This document shows, one piece after another, positions 15,439 through 24,516 of a stretch of 64,000 bases of DNA. Positions within the stretch are counted from its first letter, which is position 1. The number at the start of each line of letters is the position of its first letter. Under the pieces are notes generated by a model. That model had not been told where the DNA came from and did no database searches. It worked only from the letters and a program-made list of their open reading frames with translations. The stretch is from Dehalobacterium formicoaceticum (GTDB lineage: Bacteria; Bacillota; Dehalobacteriia; Dehalobacteriales; Dehalobacteriaceae), in contig NZ_CP022121.1 in NCBI RefSeq assembly GCF_002224645.1, forward strand, positions 2,052,501 through 2,116,500. The letters are read 5' to 3'. The translations under genes and the position numbers were made by a program.

Positions 15439-17521
15439 GCAGGTTCGGAGTAATGCCGCAAAAAATCGAAAGAACAACGGATTATTCTTCAGCTCCCTAG
15501 TGGTTGCAATTGTCGCATTCTATACGTTGTTGTCTTTGAGTGATCAGGATGTCATGCGCTTTTTGAAAACAATAGAGAGCGACGCTGTTAGCAAACTTAT
15601 GCTATTGATTCCAATCGTCTACATGATTTCACTTTTCTTCGTTTTCTTTCTGGTTTACTTTGCATACCGTTATCAGTTGGACAACCGCAAGAAAGAATTT
15701 GGGCTATATCTGATGCTTGGTATGAAACGAAGCGCGCTTTTTGCCATGCTGATGAGTGAGACCATTTGGAACAGCTTGATATCCATTTTGCTTGGCTTAC
15801 CAATAGCTTTACTTCTTACGGAGGGGATCAGCCTAACAACGGCAAAACTAGTCGGACTTGGGATAATCGGGCATAGAATTTCCTTTTCCATATCGGCTGT
15901 TCTTGGAACAGTTGTCGGGTTTATCGCAGTACAAATGATAGCCATGCTGTTCCTGAGCGCTGAATTCAGTCGCAAAGAACCAATGGAGCTGCTACAATCG
16001 GATTCCCCCGAAAAGCAAGTGTCACTTTCCGGAAAAAAAGGCTGGCTCGGCTTTGCTCTCGGCCTGATTTTCCTGGTTTTGGCATATGCGATCGGAGTTA
16101 CCATGCTGAGAAGCTTTGATTTCAATATCGTTGCGCTTATTCTTGCCCTCGGCGGAAGCGGAACCTTTCTGCTGTACCATGGTATGGGTGTATTTATCGG
16201 GCATAAGATTCAGCGTAAAAGTCCAACGCGATCTGGGTTATTCACCTTTACAGGACGGCAGATTCAGGAGAATGTGCTTCATCAGTACAGAGCGCTGGCA
16301 ATTTCGTCTTTGCTTTTATTGATGGCGTTGGCCTGCGTATCTTTTGGTATTGGTGTTGCTTCAGGCCGAGGATCGATGGATGTCAGAACAGTGGATTTTT
16401 CTATTGATGGAAGCGAACAGGAAGTGCGCGGGGTTTTGGATTCTGAAGCAAGCAAATCGATGGTTTCTGTGTACTATCCCATGTTCCTGAGTTCAATGAA
16501 TACAAACCTATACGATAAAACCGGTGCAGTTCTGACAAGCAAGCCAAATGCCCGTGATTTCTCTTGGGCAGGGTTCAGTGCTGCCCTCGCAAACCTGCCT
16601 GAAACGGATTTGAGAAACAATATGATTGAAATTATTTCTGGCCGATCAGGCCCGTATCTAATCTCAGAAACCAGCTACAACGAGCTCTTACAGGCGATCG
16701 GTAAAGAGCAGATTCGACTGGGGAAGAATCAAGTTGCGCTGTACACTTCAATGAAGGATAGCGGTGACTTTATCAACAATCTAGATGGCGCACTAAAGCT
16801 TGGCGCTTACATTGAAGTTGACGGTCAAAAATACGAACTATTGCCCGGTATTTACCAAGATAATGTGGTTGCCGACCGCAAAATCACACTCTACAGCGCC
16901 TTAATCGTTTCGGATGAAGACTACCAGAATTGGGTTTCTGATAGCAGCACCCCTTTCTGCTGGAATGTCCTGCTAAGTCAGAAGGTTGTAAATGAAAAGG
17001 GCTTGATGCAAGCAATTCAATTGATGGAACAGAACCTGGCAGGAACAGGCTTGGAATACGAAAGCTATATAGGCGGCATTGGTAGAAATCTTTTTTATAC
17101 TGTAGCTGCAAGTTACCTGACAATATATCTTGGTATCTTATTCATGGTCATTGCAAACACAGTAATCGGATTGAAATACTTGATACAGCAACGGGCAAAT
17201 AAACACCGTTACCTCACACTGCTTATGCTTGGAGCCAATGAAAATGATCTTTGCAAATCGGCAAGAGCACAAATCCGAATCTTTTTTGCTATGGTGCTTG
17301 GCATAGCGGTATGCAGTTCTGCCTTTGCAATATGGTCGATGTTTACAAGCTTTCTAAAATTGCCAGCAGGAATGTCGTTTGCTAGAGTGATTTTACTTGC
17401 AGGGATCGCCTTCATACTGTTTATTGTGATAGAATTCATTTATATCAAGATTATAGAACATACCAGCAACCGAGAAATACAGACATTGCAGGTAACAGAT
17501 AGGGGTAATGCTTTTGAGTAA
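15428..17521 (+). CDS. BceB-like FtsX-domain ABC permease
   Basis: I place the start at ATG 15428 (MFFKQVRSNAAKNRKNNGLFF), preceded by GGGAGGAGG inside the ATPase gene, giving 697 residues. The longer frame upstream is only a shadow of the ATPase. Features: an N-terminal helix, an FtsX domain with DNRKKEFGLYLMLGMKRSALF, about ten helices in total, a large extracytoplasmic loop (about 310-540) of the type that senses lipid-II-binding peptides, and a C-terminal FtsX domain. Length and layout match BceB/VraE. It overlaps the response-regulator start by 14 bp. Confidence 0.92.
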   Translation: MFFKQVRSNAAKNRKNNGLFFSSLVVAIVAFYTLLSLSDQDVMRFLKTIESDAVSKLMLLIPIVYMISLFFVFFLVYFAYRYQLDNRKKEFGLYLMLGMKRSALFAMLMSETIWNSLISILLGLPIALLLTEGISLTTAKLVGLGIIGHRISFSISAVLGTVVGFIAVQMIAMLFLSAEFSRKEPMELLQSDSPEKQVSLSGKKGWLGFALGLIFLVLAYAIGVTMLRSFDFNIVALILALGGSGTFLLYHGMGVFIGHKIQRKSPTRSGLFTFTGRQIQENVLHQYRALAISSLLLLMALACVSFGIGVASGRGSMDVRTVDFSIDGSEQEVRGVLDSEASKSMVSVYYPMFLSSMNTNLYDKTGAVLTSKPNARDFSWAGFSAALANLPETDLRNNMIEIISGRSGPYLISETSYNELLQAIGKEQIRLGKNQVALYTSMKDSGDFINNLDGALKLGAYIEVDGQKYELLPGIYQDNVVADRKITLYSALIVSDEDYQNWVSDSSTPFCWNVLLSQKVVNEKGLMQAIQLMEQNLAGTGLEYESYIGGIGRNLFYTVAASYLTIYLGILFMVIANTVIGLKYLIQQRANKHRYLTLLMLGANENDLCKSARAQIRIFFAMVLGIAVCSSAFAIWSMFTSFLKLPAGMSFARVILLAGIAFILFIVIEFIYIKIIEHTSNREIQTLQVTDRGNAFE

Positions 17522-18188
17522 GATCATAGTCATCGAAGATGATATTTACTTGCGGGAAGAACTCGTCAATACTTTCGTAAAGAAGGGATACTCGGTATCA
17601 AGTATCTCTTCTTTCGATACTCCTGAGAAAGAAATTCTTGACAGCAATCCCGATTTGGCTGTACTGGACTTAAACCTCCCGGGCAAATCTGGATTTGAGT
17701 TGTGCAAATGGTTGAAAGCGAGGGCGTCTTTCCCGATTCTTATTTTAACATCACGTGACGCTCTCGGAGATGAATTATTCGCATTGGGGCTTGGTGCAGA
17801 TGATTATCTGACAAAGCCATGCCACCCCGACCGGCTGATAGCCCGCGTGGAGCGATTGCTCCAGACATATGGAAAAGTGCGCAGCTTGGTGCAGGCAAGA
17901 GACCTTGTATTAGACCTTGATACCTACAAAGTGATTTGGAAAAACGCTTACGTTGTCTTGTCCGAAACAGAAGGAAAAATCCTGCAAGTCCTGATTGAAC
18001 AGCATCCGTCCGTTGTTTCGAAACAAACGTTGTCTCTTGTACTTTGGGGCGGTAATGAATATGTTGACGAAAACATTCTTCAAGTAAATATGACCAGGCT
18101 GAGAAAAAGTTTAGATGCCATCGGCCTTAGAGATATGATACAAACCGTGCGTGGGCAAGGTTATCGTCTGGAGGTGAGCAAGCCGTGA
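17508..18188 (+). CDS. OmpR-family response regulator (BceR-like)
   Basis: A 226-residue regulator: receiver domain with acidic pair EDD near residue 10, phosphoacceptor Asp in LAVLDLNLPGKSG, Thr/Ser in ILTSRD and Lys in DYLTKPC. A winged-helix domain follows from about residue 125 (VLSETEGKILQVLIEQHPSVVSKQTL...NMTRLRKSLDAIG...TVRGQGYRL). ATG 17508 is used; TTG 17514 is an alternative. It overlaps the kinase start by ATGA-type coupling (18185). It probably binds the dyad at 14584-14600. Confidence 0.93.
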   Translation: MLLSKIIVIEDDIYLREELVNTFVKKGYSVSSISSFDTPEKEILDSNPDLAVLDLNLPGKSGFELCKWLKARASFPILILTSRDALGDELFALGLGADDYLTKPCHPDRLIARVERLLQTYGKVRSLVQARDLVLDLDTYKVIWKNAYVVLSETEGKILQVLIEQHPSVVSKQTLSLVLWGGNEYVDENILQVNMTRLRKSLDAIGLRDMIQTVRGQGYRLEVSKP

Positions 18189-19210
18189 GGCGACAGAATA
18201 TGAGTTTGAAAGCCGAAAAACAGTGGCTTGTCCTACTGCTTTTAACCGACCTGTTTTTTGCTTTTCTGGCATGGCTGACGGGCGCTGACTCTTTTGGAAG
18301 TATTATTGTAATTATTTTTCTTTTTACCGCTTTTATTGTTCTTGCAGGTTACCGGATTGATCGAATGAAACAAAAAAAACAGATGGAGATGCTGCAACTT
18401 TTTTTGAACAGTCCTGATGAAGAAGCGGAACAACGTTTATTAGCAACGGTAGATGATTCTTGGCACTCCATTATACGAATGGCGTCAGCGCAGATAAGAG
18501 AGCAATCCCAAACTATAAAAGATAAACAACTGGAATTGCAAAATTATCAGGAGTTTATCGAGGCATGGACTCACGAAATCAAAACACCCCTGTCTCTTGC
18601 AACATTGATTTTAGCCAACCATAGAGAAGAAATGTCACCGTATGTTTATAATCGGATGGAGCATGTACGCTCTACTATCAATAATGATGTTGAGCGAATA
18701 TTATACTATGCTCGGCTTCAGTCTTCACATGTAGATTATAAATTCATGAAAATGAATTTAAGTGACTGTGTGCAGGAGTGCCTTGAAGATTTTCGAGCTA
18801 TATCCGATGAAAAGAAAATTGATGTTCAGCTAAATCTTTCATCTTTTCAAATTATAAGCGACAAAAAAGTCCTTGCCTTCATGCTCTCGCAGCTTTTCAG
18901 CAATGCCTTTAAGTACACGGCGTCTGACAATGGTGTTGTCTGCGTCGTAAGTTGGTCGGACACTCAGGACGATGGTAAAATACATCTTGCCGTTCGAGAT
19001 AATGGCAAGGGTGTTCCACCTGAAGATATGCCCTTCTTATTTGACAAGGGGTTTACCGGAAGTCATCCAGATCGAAAGAACGCAACAGGGATGGGCTTAT
19101 ACCTCGTAAAAAAATATGCCGAAGCATTATCGGTTGAGGTAAATATTGAACCAATATCGACATCTGACAAAGGGTTTGGCATTGAACTGCTTTTCCCGCA
19201 TGTTATATAA
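18185..19210 (+). CDS. Intramembrane-sensing histidine kinase (BceS-like)
   Basis: A 341-residue kinase with two closely spaced N-terminal helices (about 13-31 and 37-56) and almost no exterior loop. This is the hallmark of intramembrane-sensing kinases that read the activity of a partner ABC permease. The DHp motif is EAWTHEIKTPLSLATLIL (phosphorylated His). The ATPase has the N box QLFSNAFKYT, G1 DNGKGVPPEDM, F box FLFDKGFTGSH and G2 GMGLYLVKKYA. GTG start with GGAGGTGAG upstream inside the regulator gene. It completes the four-gene resistance module. Confidence 0.94.
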   Translation: MRRQNMSLKAEKQWLVLLLLTDLFFAFLAWLTGADSFGSIIVIIFLFTAFIVLAGYRIDRMKQKKQMEMLQLFLNSPDEEAEQRLLATVDDSWHSIIRMASAQIREQSQTIKDKQLELQNYQEFIEAWTHEIKTPLSLATLILANHREEMSPYVYNRMEHVRSTINNDVERILYYARLQSSHVDYKFMKMNLSDCVQECLEDFRAISDEKKIDVQLNLSSFQIISDKKVLAFMLSQLFSNAFKYTASDNGVVCVVSWSDTQDDGKIHLAVRDNGKGVPPEDMPFLFDKGFTGSHPDRKNATGMGLYLVKKYAEALSVEVNIEPISTSDKGFGIELLFPHVI

Positions 19211-19223
19211 AGTGAAACTTCTG

Positions 19224-19323
19224 TCAGTAGGGGTTTTCTTCATCCCCTACTGATAGTTAGTTGAACCAATCATGAACTTAGCGTCCGTTATCCCCCACTT
19301 ACAGAAGTGGGGGTCTTACTGAC
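19224..19323 (+). repeat. Two-hairpin intergenic element (terminator plus IS200/IS605-end-like hairpin)
   Basis: The first hairpin is TCAGTAGGGG / CCCCTACTGA (19224-19233, 19244-19253), just after the kinase gene and probably its terminator. The second, CCCCCACTT-ACAG-AAGTGGGGG (19292-19313), is enclosed by CCGT/ACGG. A region with the same architecture exists at 32176-32275. The second hairpin resembles the end structures of IS200/IS605-type elements, but no transposase is present. Confidence 0.55.
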
Positions 19324-19508
19324 GGGTTAGTGCGTGATAAATTGTTCGCATTTGCGTCGGTTGTAATATGCCGCCGCACCTTATTGTGAATACAACAAGG
19401 TTCCCGAGAACCACTTCGATCAACACCCATTTGCCAGCATTGAAATTGTGCCTTGGGACAGTTCGTTATTCTTCTAAATCTACCGGCATTTCTTGTTGTA
19501 GTTCCGAA

Positions 19509-20189
19509 TTAGTTTTTTAAAGCCGTAATTGGTACCACAAACACGCCATCCCCTCGTTGATATGCGGCATTTGAAAGTCCGCAGATTACGCACAGTATAG
19601 ATGGTGGGTTCCCTTTTTCGTCGACAGCGATTTCATCTCTAATTCTCTTTAAGTTCGCAGCCGCAGTGTCGATCTGGTTTGCTCCGAGTTTGATTTCAAA
19701 GGCACACCATTTCCCGTCTGGGAGCTCAATCACCGCATCTAACTCACGATTGTTGTAATCTTGATAGTGATACAGGTTTGCGCCAAATGCTTCTGCATAT
19801 ATTTTCAGGTCTCGCTCACATAAAGCTTCAAATAAAAATCCAAGCGTTTCAAGATCACCCACTAATCCTTCTAATGTTGCTTTCAACAAAGCACAGGCAA
19901 GAGACGGATCGGAAAAATGCCGTTTTTCTGCCTGCTTGATGCGTACCGAGGAACGGATATTAAACGAAAACGGCGGCTGGTTGTCGGTAATGAACAGTCT
20001 CTTAAAAATATCAAGATATGAAGCAACCGTTTCAACATTGATGTCTTCATCGTCTACGGCTTTGATGTCGTTCTTCAAGGTTTTGTTGGTAACTGTAGTA
20101 CTTTCATTTCGCGCAAGAGAGCGAAGCAGCAGCCTCATTTTTGAGGTATCGCGTTTTATACCGTCAATACGGAAAACATTGTGTTTGTT
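19509..20189 (-). pseudogene. DUF4143 ATPase, truncated (C-terminal part only)
   Basis: This frame contains the C-terminal DUF4143 half of an AAA-type ATPase: LLLRSLARNESTTVTNKTLKNDI, the FKRLFITDNQPPFSFNIRS segment, HFSDPSLACALL, GFLFEALCERDL and the nuclease-like tail YYQD...ELDAVIEL.DG.WCAFEIKLG. In-frame similarity extends upstream of ATG 20138 (RIDGIKRDTSK) to a stop at 20190. The N-terminal P-loop domain (about 200 residues) is missing, so the gene is a remnant. It has no ribosome site. Confidence 0.82.
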
Positions 20190-20348
20190 CTAAGGAATAA
20201 GGAGTTTCCCTTTATGATGCCAAATATTACCTATCGCGGGACATAAGAACGGGACATAAAAAGCTGATGACTGACGAATAATATATTATATTATGCGATG
20301 CTTGATGCAACTATCTAAATCCTAAATCCTAAATCGGGAGGATCTATT

Positions 20349-20651
20349 GTGACTTCAATTTACAGCTTGCTTTCAAAAAAATTTCAGTTTAAAGCTCATG
20401 CTCTTAAAAAAGAATGGAAAGAAATTGAAAAGATCAAAAAGGAATTGAGGTCCTTAGGTTTTATTACCGGTGAAGTGGAATATATGGTCAAATGTACCTT
20501 TCATCATAAAAATTTCTCAGAAATAAATCTGGAGGAACTAAAGGCGGGGAAAGAATCTCTGAAAGGGCAGGTGGAAATCTCCCGCCAATGCCTGGAGTTG
20601 GTTTACCCTGCTACTACTAACCCTCAGAATGACCCGGATGGGAAAAATTGA
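20349..20651 (+). CDS. Small basic hypothetical protein
   Basis: A 100-residue protein starting at GTG 20349 with GGGAGG 8 nt upstream. A lysine-rich amphipathic N-terminus (KKFQFKAHALKKEWKEIEKIKKELRSLG, probably helical) precedes a short region with MVKCTFHHKNFSE. No family was recognised. It stands alone between the broken DUF4143 gene and the germination genes and is followed by a strong hairpin. Confidence 0.55.
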   Translation: MTSIYSLLSKKFQFKAHALKKEWKEIEKIKKELRSLGFITGEVEYMVKCTFHHKNFSEINLEELKAGKESLKGQVEISRQCLELVYPATTNPQNDPDGKN

Positions 20652-20680
20652 AAAAAGGCATTAAATGATTCTGCAGCAGC

Positions 20681-20706
20681 AGGGGGACAGGGTACCTTGT
20701 CCCCCT
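20681..20706 (+). terminator. Loopless GC-rich palindrome after the small basic gene
   Basis: AGGGGGACAGGGTACC pairs with GGTACCTTGTCCCCCT around a central GGTACC, with one G-U. A related GGGGACA..TTGTCCC motif recurs at 47805-47830. It could terminate either strand. Confidence 0.5.
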
Positions 20707-20819
20707 GGTATATTTCTTAACGTCGCTTGACTATCAAAGATAACTTCGTTGTGGTAGCCATGTAGTGGGGTGGGAATACCCTGACACGGTGAGGCAAATG
20801 ATCACCAACTTAATATATA

Positions 20820-21929
20820 TCACTCCAAAAGACCGACGTCCTCTATTTCTGTAGTTACGATGACATCAATGGGAATAGTCGGATAGGCCTTCTCCCACTC
20901 CATACTTTGATATAGTTTCGGATTCTTGCCCTTGACAGCAGTGCCAATACCTAAGTAATCCACCCCTGCGGCTTGTGATTTCTGCACCGCGGATCGAATT
21001 TGATTAGCGATCACATCGGAAAATAATTTTTCCAGTTTTTTGAGGTTGCCGGGTCTGGTCAGTTCCATATTACTGCCTTGTTTTGATAAAATTTGCCCGT
21101 TGGTATGGAGGGAAATCTGTACCCTGGGACCTTCTCCTTGCTTCAAAGGCTTAATTTTTAACTTCTTTTCATCACTGCGATAGGTAAAAATTCCTTGGTC
21201 CAGGTGTCCAACCACTGTAGCATCAGACTTACCCACAAGCCAATTAGCAGCCTGTGTTTCTTCACTGCTCAGCCAGTCAATTAATTCCCAGTTATTAAAT
21301 ACCGCCCCTCCATCACGGACTATGGTTTTATTGTTTTCTGTCGCTAAAACACGGGAAACAAAACCTCTGCCGTCAGTACTTCTCAGCTCATTAAGAAATT
21401 GATAGAAGGTCTGGTTTCTTGCTAAAGAGAGTTCATATTCAAGCTGGGTCATGGCCACTAGTTCTGCTGCCACATACTTGGCAAGCTTTGGTTTTGCCTC
21501 CAGAATATCCTTGGCCTCTCCATCTTGCACAAACATCAGGCGGGTTCTTGACGCAATTTGAGGCTCCCGAAAAATCATGTCAGATATATCTTTAACGCTT
21601 TTCCGGCCGGCATTCTCACCAATCAAAACCACCTGTAAATACCCCAGAAAGTTAAGGCGGGATACCTTCACCTGCAGCTTTTCCATGGCCTCCCTAAGGC
21701 TGGTACCTTCCACTGTCTCGATAATATTAGCTGTTTCATGGTGTTCTTCGATGATATTTACCGGATTGATAATTTCAAATGTGAAGGTGTAGGAAGTACT
21801 TGTCTCTTCCACTTTATCAATACCGATGGCGGTAATGAGCGCTCTATTGCTGATATCATGAATATCCCAGCACCCAACACTCGTCAGACAAAAAAATATT
21901 AATGTTAAACAAAGAAGCATTTTTTTCAT
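20820..21929 (-). CDS. Ger(x)C-family spore germination lipoprotein
   Basis: A 369-residue lipoprotein: signal LCLTLIFFCLTSVGC with lipid-modified Cys20, then WDIHDISNRALITAIGIDK, the conserved N-terminal block of GerAC/GerBC/GerKC. The C-terminal domain contains NQIRSAVQKSQAAGVDYLGIGTAVKGKNPKLYQSMEWEKAYP, the family signature. This is the C subunit of a germinant receptor in the inner spore membrane. It overlaps the fused GerA-GerB gene by 4 bp, so the whole receptor is encoded by two genes. Confidence 0.95.
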   Translation of the reverse strand: MKKMLLCLTLIFFCLTSVGCWDIHDISNRALITAIGIDKVEETSTSYTFTFEIINPVNIIEEHHETANIIETVEGTSLREAMEKLQVKVSRLNFLGYLQVVLIGENAGRKSVKDISDMIFREPQIASRTRLMFVQDGEAKDILEAKPKLAKYVAAELVAMTQLEYELSLARNQTFYQFLNELRSTDGRGFVSRVLATENNKTIVRDGGAVFNNWELIDWLSSEETQAANWLVGKSDATVVGHLDQGIFTYRSDEKKLKIKPLKQGEGPRVQISLHTNGQILSKQGSNMELTRPGNLKKLEKLFSDVIANQIRSAVQKSQAAGVDYLGIGTAVKGKNPKLYQSMEWEKAYPTIPIDVIVTTEIEDVGLLE

Positions 21930-24277
21930 TTTAAAGACCCCTTCCTTCTTATTACCGCCACCAAAAGGGTCAGTACAGGGATGATGTAGAGAAAGAGATA
22001 ACTGGGATAATGAAACAAATTCCGAAGCTGAATGGCCAATGAGGTACCAGGAATGAGATAAATGATTGCCAGTAAACTGACTGTGACGAAAATAGTAAGC
22101 GCCTTCCTGTAGCGCTGTTTCTTTAGCAGATGCAGCAGTCCTTCGGTGATAAGGTAAAGGTAGATGACAATAGTGGTAAACATGGCCATTAACCAGGGCA
22201 GGGTTAAAAACAGCTCAAACCGTTCCACAGGAAACCCGGGTAGAGTAATCCCGCTTAATATATCAACCCCTGGGAAAATTGATTCCTTGATATTCTCCAC
22301 CCCAAAGATTCCTATCGCCATGATCGTTTGCAGTAAAATCAGGACCAAAAGAAAATTCACACTAATTAATGCGGGCTTCATCAATGCTTTTTTATCCTTG
22401 AAAAAAGGACCGATAAATAAAATAAGCTCGATACCCTGAAACACCCCGATAAATAACAAGGTGCCTTGCAGGACCGGTAACCACCCACTGCCAAGGATGG
22501 GGAAAAAATTTTGCAGATCAATTGATCTCAAGGAAAGTGCGGCGGCCACGAGCAGGGGTAAGATCATAAAAGGGAAAATTAACTGGAAGAACCTTACGAT
22601 AGGTGCGAACCCATAAAGAGATAAGCTGATGGCACCGACTGCTAATAAGCCGAGAGGCACGATCATGGGGGTTTCCGGCAGAAATATCATTTGATTAACT
22701 GACCCAAAATTCTGGAAGGACATGCCCACAAATATCATCCAAAAGCCCAGATAAGCAATAATGATCGTGACCCCTAAAACCTTGCCCCAGATTTTTTTAC
22801 TGAATTCAAAGAAACTTTCCTGGGGGAAACGGGAAATAAGCTTCACCAGCAAATAAGTAAATAGGGAAACAATGGGAATAGCAAGGAGTATTGAAATCCA
22901 AGCGTCTTGTTCCGCAATTTGAACAATACGCTTGGTAAAAGTGAATAATTCAAATTCCAGGATAGCCGAGATTAACACGATCGCTAATGCTTTAGGATCT
23001 ATTGCTTTTGGATCCCTTGTCTTAGGCTGGACCCTTCCTTGCTGCTGGTCATGCTGAGGCTGATATGTTTCATCCCGAGGCATAATGCGCGTATTCTCTC
23101 GCAATATCGTATGCCCCCAGGCACTCCCTTCCATAGGAGCAAGGGGAGCCATATAGGGAATACCAAAGGACTTCAGGGAAACCATGTGAATGGCAATATA
23201 AAAGAAAGCTACCGCGAAGCCAAAAAGGCCTAAGAAGGTTGTCGCGATCATCGTAAAAAACTGGATAATTCGGAGGGACATGCGCAGATCATTATTAGGA
23301 ATCCCAAAAGAGGAGATGATGGTCAGAGTTACAATAATAACTACCGGGCCTCCGATTATTCCCGTGTCCATTCCGGCAATCACCAATACGATGCCTGCAA
23401 ATAAGGCAATTGTTGAACCAAAGACTGACGGTATTCTCTCCATCATCATCCGGACAGCTTCCGCGATCCCCATCATAAAAAAGGTTTCAAAATAGATGGG
23501 GAAGGGGGTCGATTCTCTGTTGGCAGCAATTAATAAAGCCAACTTGGTGGGGATAAATTCCGGATTAAATGAGGTTAGGGCAATATAGAATCCGGGAAGA
23601 ACCGCCGCAAAAATAAACATAATGTACCGGGCAATGCGAAAAAAGCTGGTGGCAATAGGCCATCTGGCGTAAGCATCTTCCGGTACATCCATTAACTCAA
23701 AAAAGGTGGCGGGAGCCAATAAAACTGTAGGACTCCCCTCAGTCAAAATAGCAAATCTCCCCTGGATCAGAGCGGATTCTGCTACATTGGGACGCTCGGT
23801 CGTTTCTGCCTGGGGAAAGGGACTAATATTTGAATTCTCGATATTTCGTTCAATTTGACTGCTTTCTAAGACTGCCGGCAGCTTAATTGCTCCGATACGT
23901 CTTCTTATTTCCCTTAATATTTCTTCATTTGCCACACCCTGAAGATAGGCGATGACCACATTTTTTTTAGATACTGATCCCACCTGGTACTGTTCAAATA
24001 CAAGATTTGATTCAGGCAGCTGCTCTTTAAGCAGGGCCAGATTATAGGTGAGCTCCTCGGTAAATTTTCTTTTTGACCCCCGGGTTATTTGTTCTAAATC
24101 ACGGGGCAGGACATCAACCAGGGTCGCCTTGGCAAATTCCTCCTGAAAGGAATCTATCGGGGAATTATTCCCTGACTCTGATTTTGCCTCTGACTCTGCC
24201 GGTATTTCCTTTTTGATTTTTTGCTTCTGTCCTTCATCTTTTTCATCTTTGTTTTTTTTAAAGAAGTGAAAAGCCAA
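21926..24277 (-). CDS. Fused germinant receptor subunits GerA + GerB
   Basis: One 783-residue frame carries two normally separate subunits. Residues about 40-400 form the GerA subunit: the soluble domain with QYQVGSVSKKNVVIAYLQGVANEEIL, the GRFAILTEGSPTVLLAPATFFELM block, RESTPFPIYFETFFMMGIAEAVRMMMERIP and C-terminal SLKSFGIPYMAPLAP. A Gln-rich hydrophilic linker follows (about 405-425). Residues about 428-783 form the GerB subunit, a ten-helix APC-type transporter (ALAIVLISAILEFELFTFTKRIV... to RKGSLK). GerA and GerB are usually encoded separately. Here they are joined without a stop, and the frame is continuous, so it is not an artefact of overlap. The N-terminus is highly charged. Confidence 0.93.
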   Translation of the reverse strand: MAFHFFKKNKDEKDEGQKQKIKKEIPAESEAKSESGNNSPIDSFQEEFAKATLVDVLPRDLEQITRGSKRKFTEELTYNLALLKEQLPESNLVFEQYQVGSVSKKNVVIAYLQGVANEEILREIRRRIGAIKLPAVLESSQIERNIENSNISPFPQAETTERPNVAESALIQGRFAILTEGSPTVLLAPATFFELMDVPEDAYARWPIATSFFRIARYIMFIFAAVLPGFYIALTSFNPEFIPTKLALLIAANRESTPFPIYFETFFMMGIAEAVRMMMERIPSVFGSTIALFAGIVLVIAGMDTGIIGGPVVIIVTLTIISSFGIPNNDLRMSLRIIQFFTMIATTFLGLFGFAVAFFYIAIHMVSLKSFGIPYMAPLAPMEGSAWGHTILRENTRIMPRDETYQPQHDQQQGRVQPKTRDPKAIDPKALAIVLISAILEFELFTFTKRIVQIAEQDAWISILLAIPIVSLFTYLLVKLISRFPQESFFEFSKKIWGKVLGVTIIIAYLGFWMIFVGMSFQNFGSVNQMIFLPETPMIVPLGLLAVGAISLSLYGFAPIVRFFQLIFPFMILPLLVAAALSLRSIDLQNFFPILGSGWLPVLQGTLLFIGVFQGIELILFIGPFFKDKKALMKPALISVNFLLVLILLQTIMAIGIFGVENIKESIFPGVDILSGITLPGFPVERFELFLTLPWLMAMFTTIVIYLYLITEGLLHLLKKQRYRKALTIFVTVSLLAIIYLIPGTSLAIQLRNLFHYPSYLFLYIIPVLTLLVAVIRRKGSLK

Positions 24278-24443
24278 ATCTTATCACCATTTTCTCAATT
24301 TATTAGCATCAACAAAGCGGCAGCATTATCATTTATTTTTAGAATTCTTGCTCATCAGCATTTTTAATGCTCTATCATTTTCTCCATTCCCCATAAAAAT
24401 ATCCATCCTTCAGCATTTATCAGTGCCCCGTGTGGAACATAAA

Positions 24444-24485
24444 GAAAAGGGACAAATCCTGAAAGATCAAGACTTGTCCCTTTTT
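24444..24485 (-). terminator. Terminator of the polysaccharide deacetylase gene
   Basis: On the minus strand a stem AAAAAGGGACAAGTC / GATTTGTCCCTTTTC (24485-24471, 24458-24444) with a 12-nt loop and T-rich end, about 32 bp after the stop. Confidence 0.85.
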
Positions 24486-24516
24486 GGTAGATTGTAATTC
24501 AATTATTTCAGTATTT

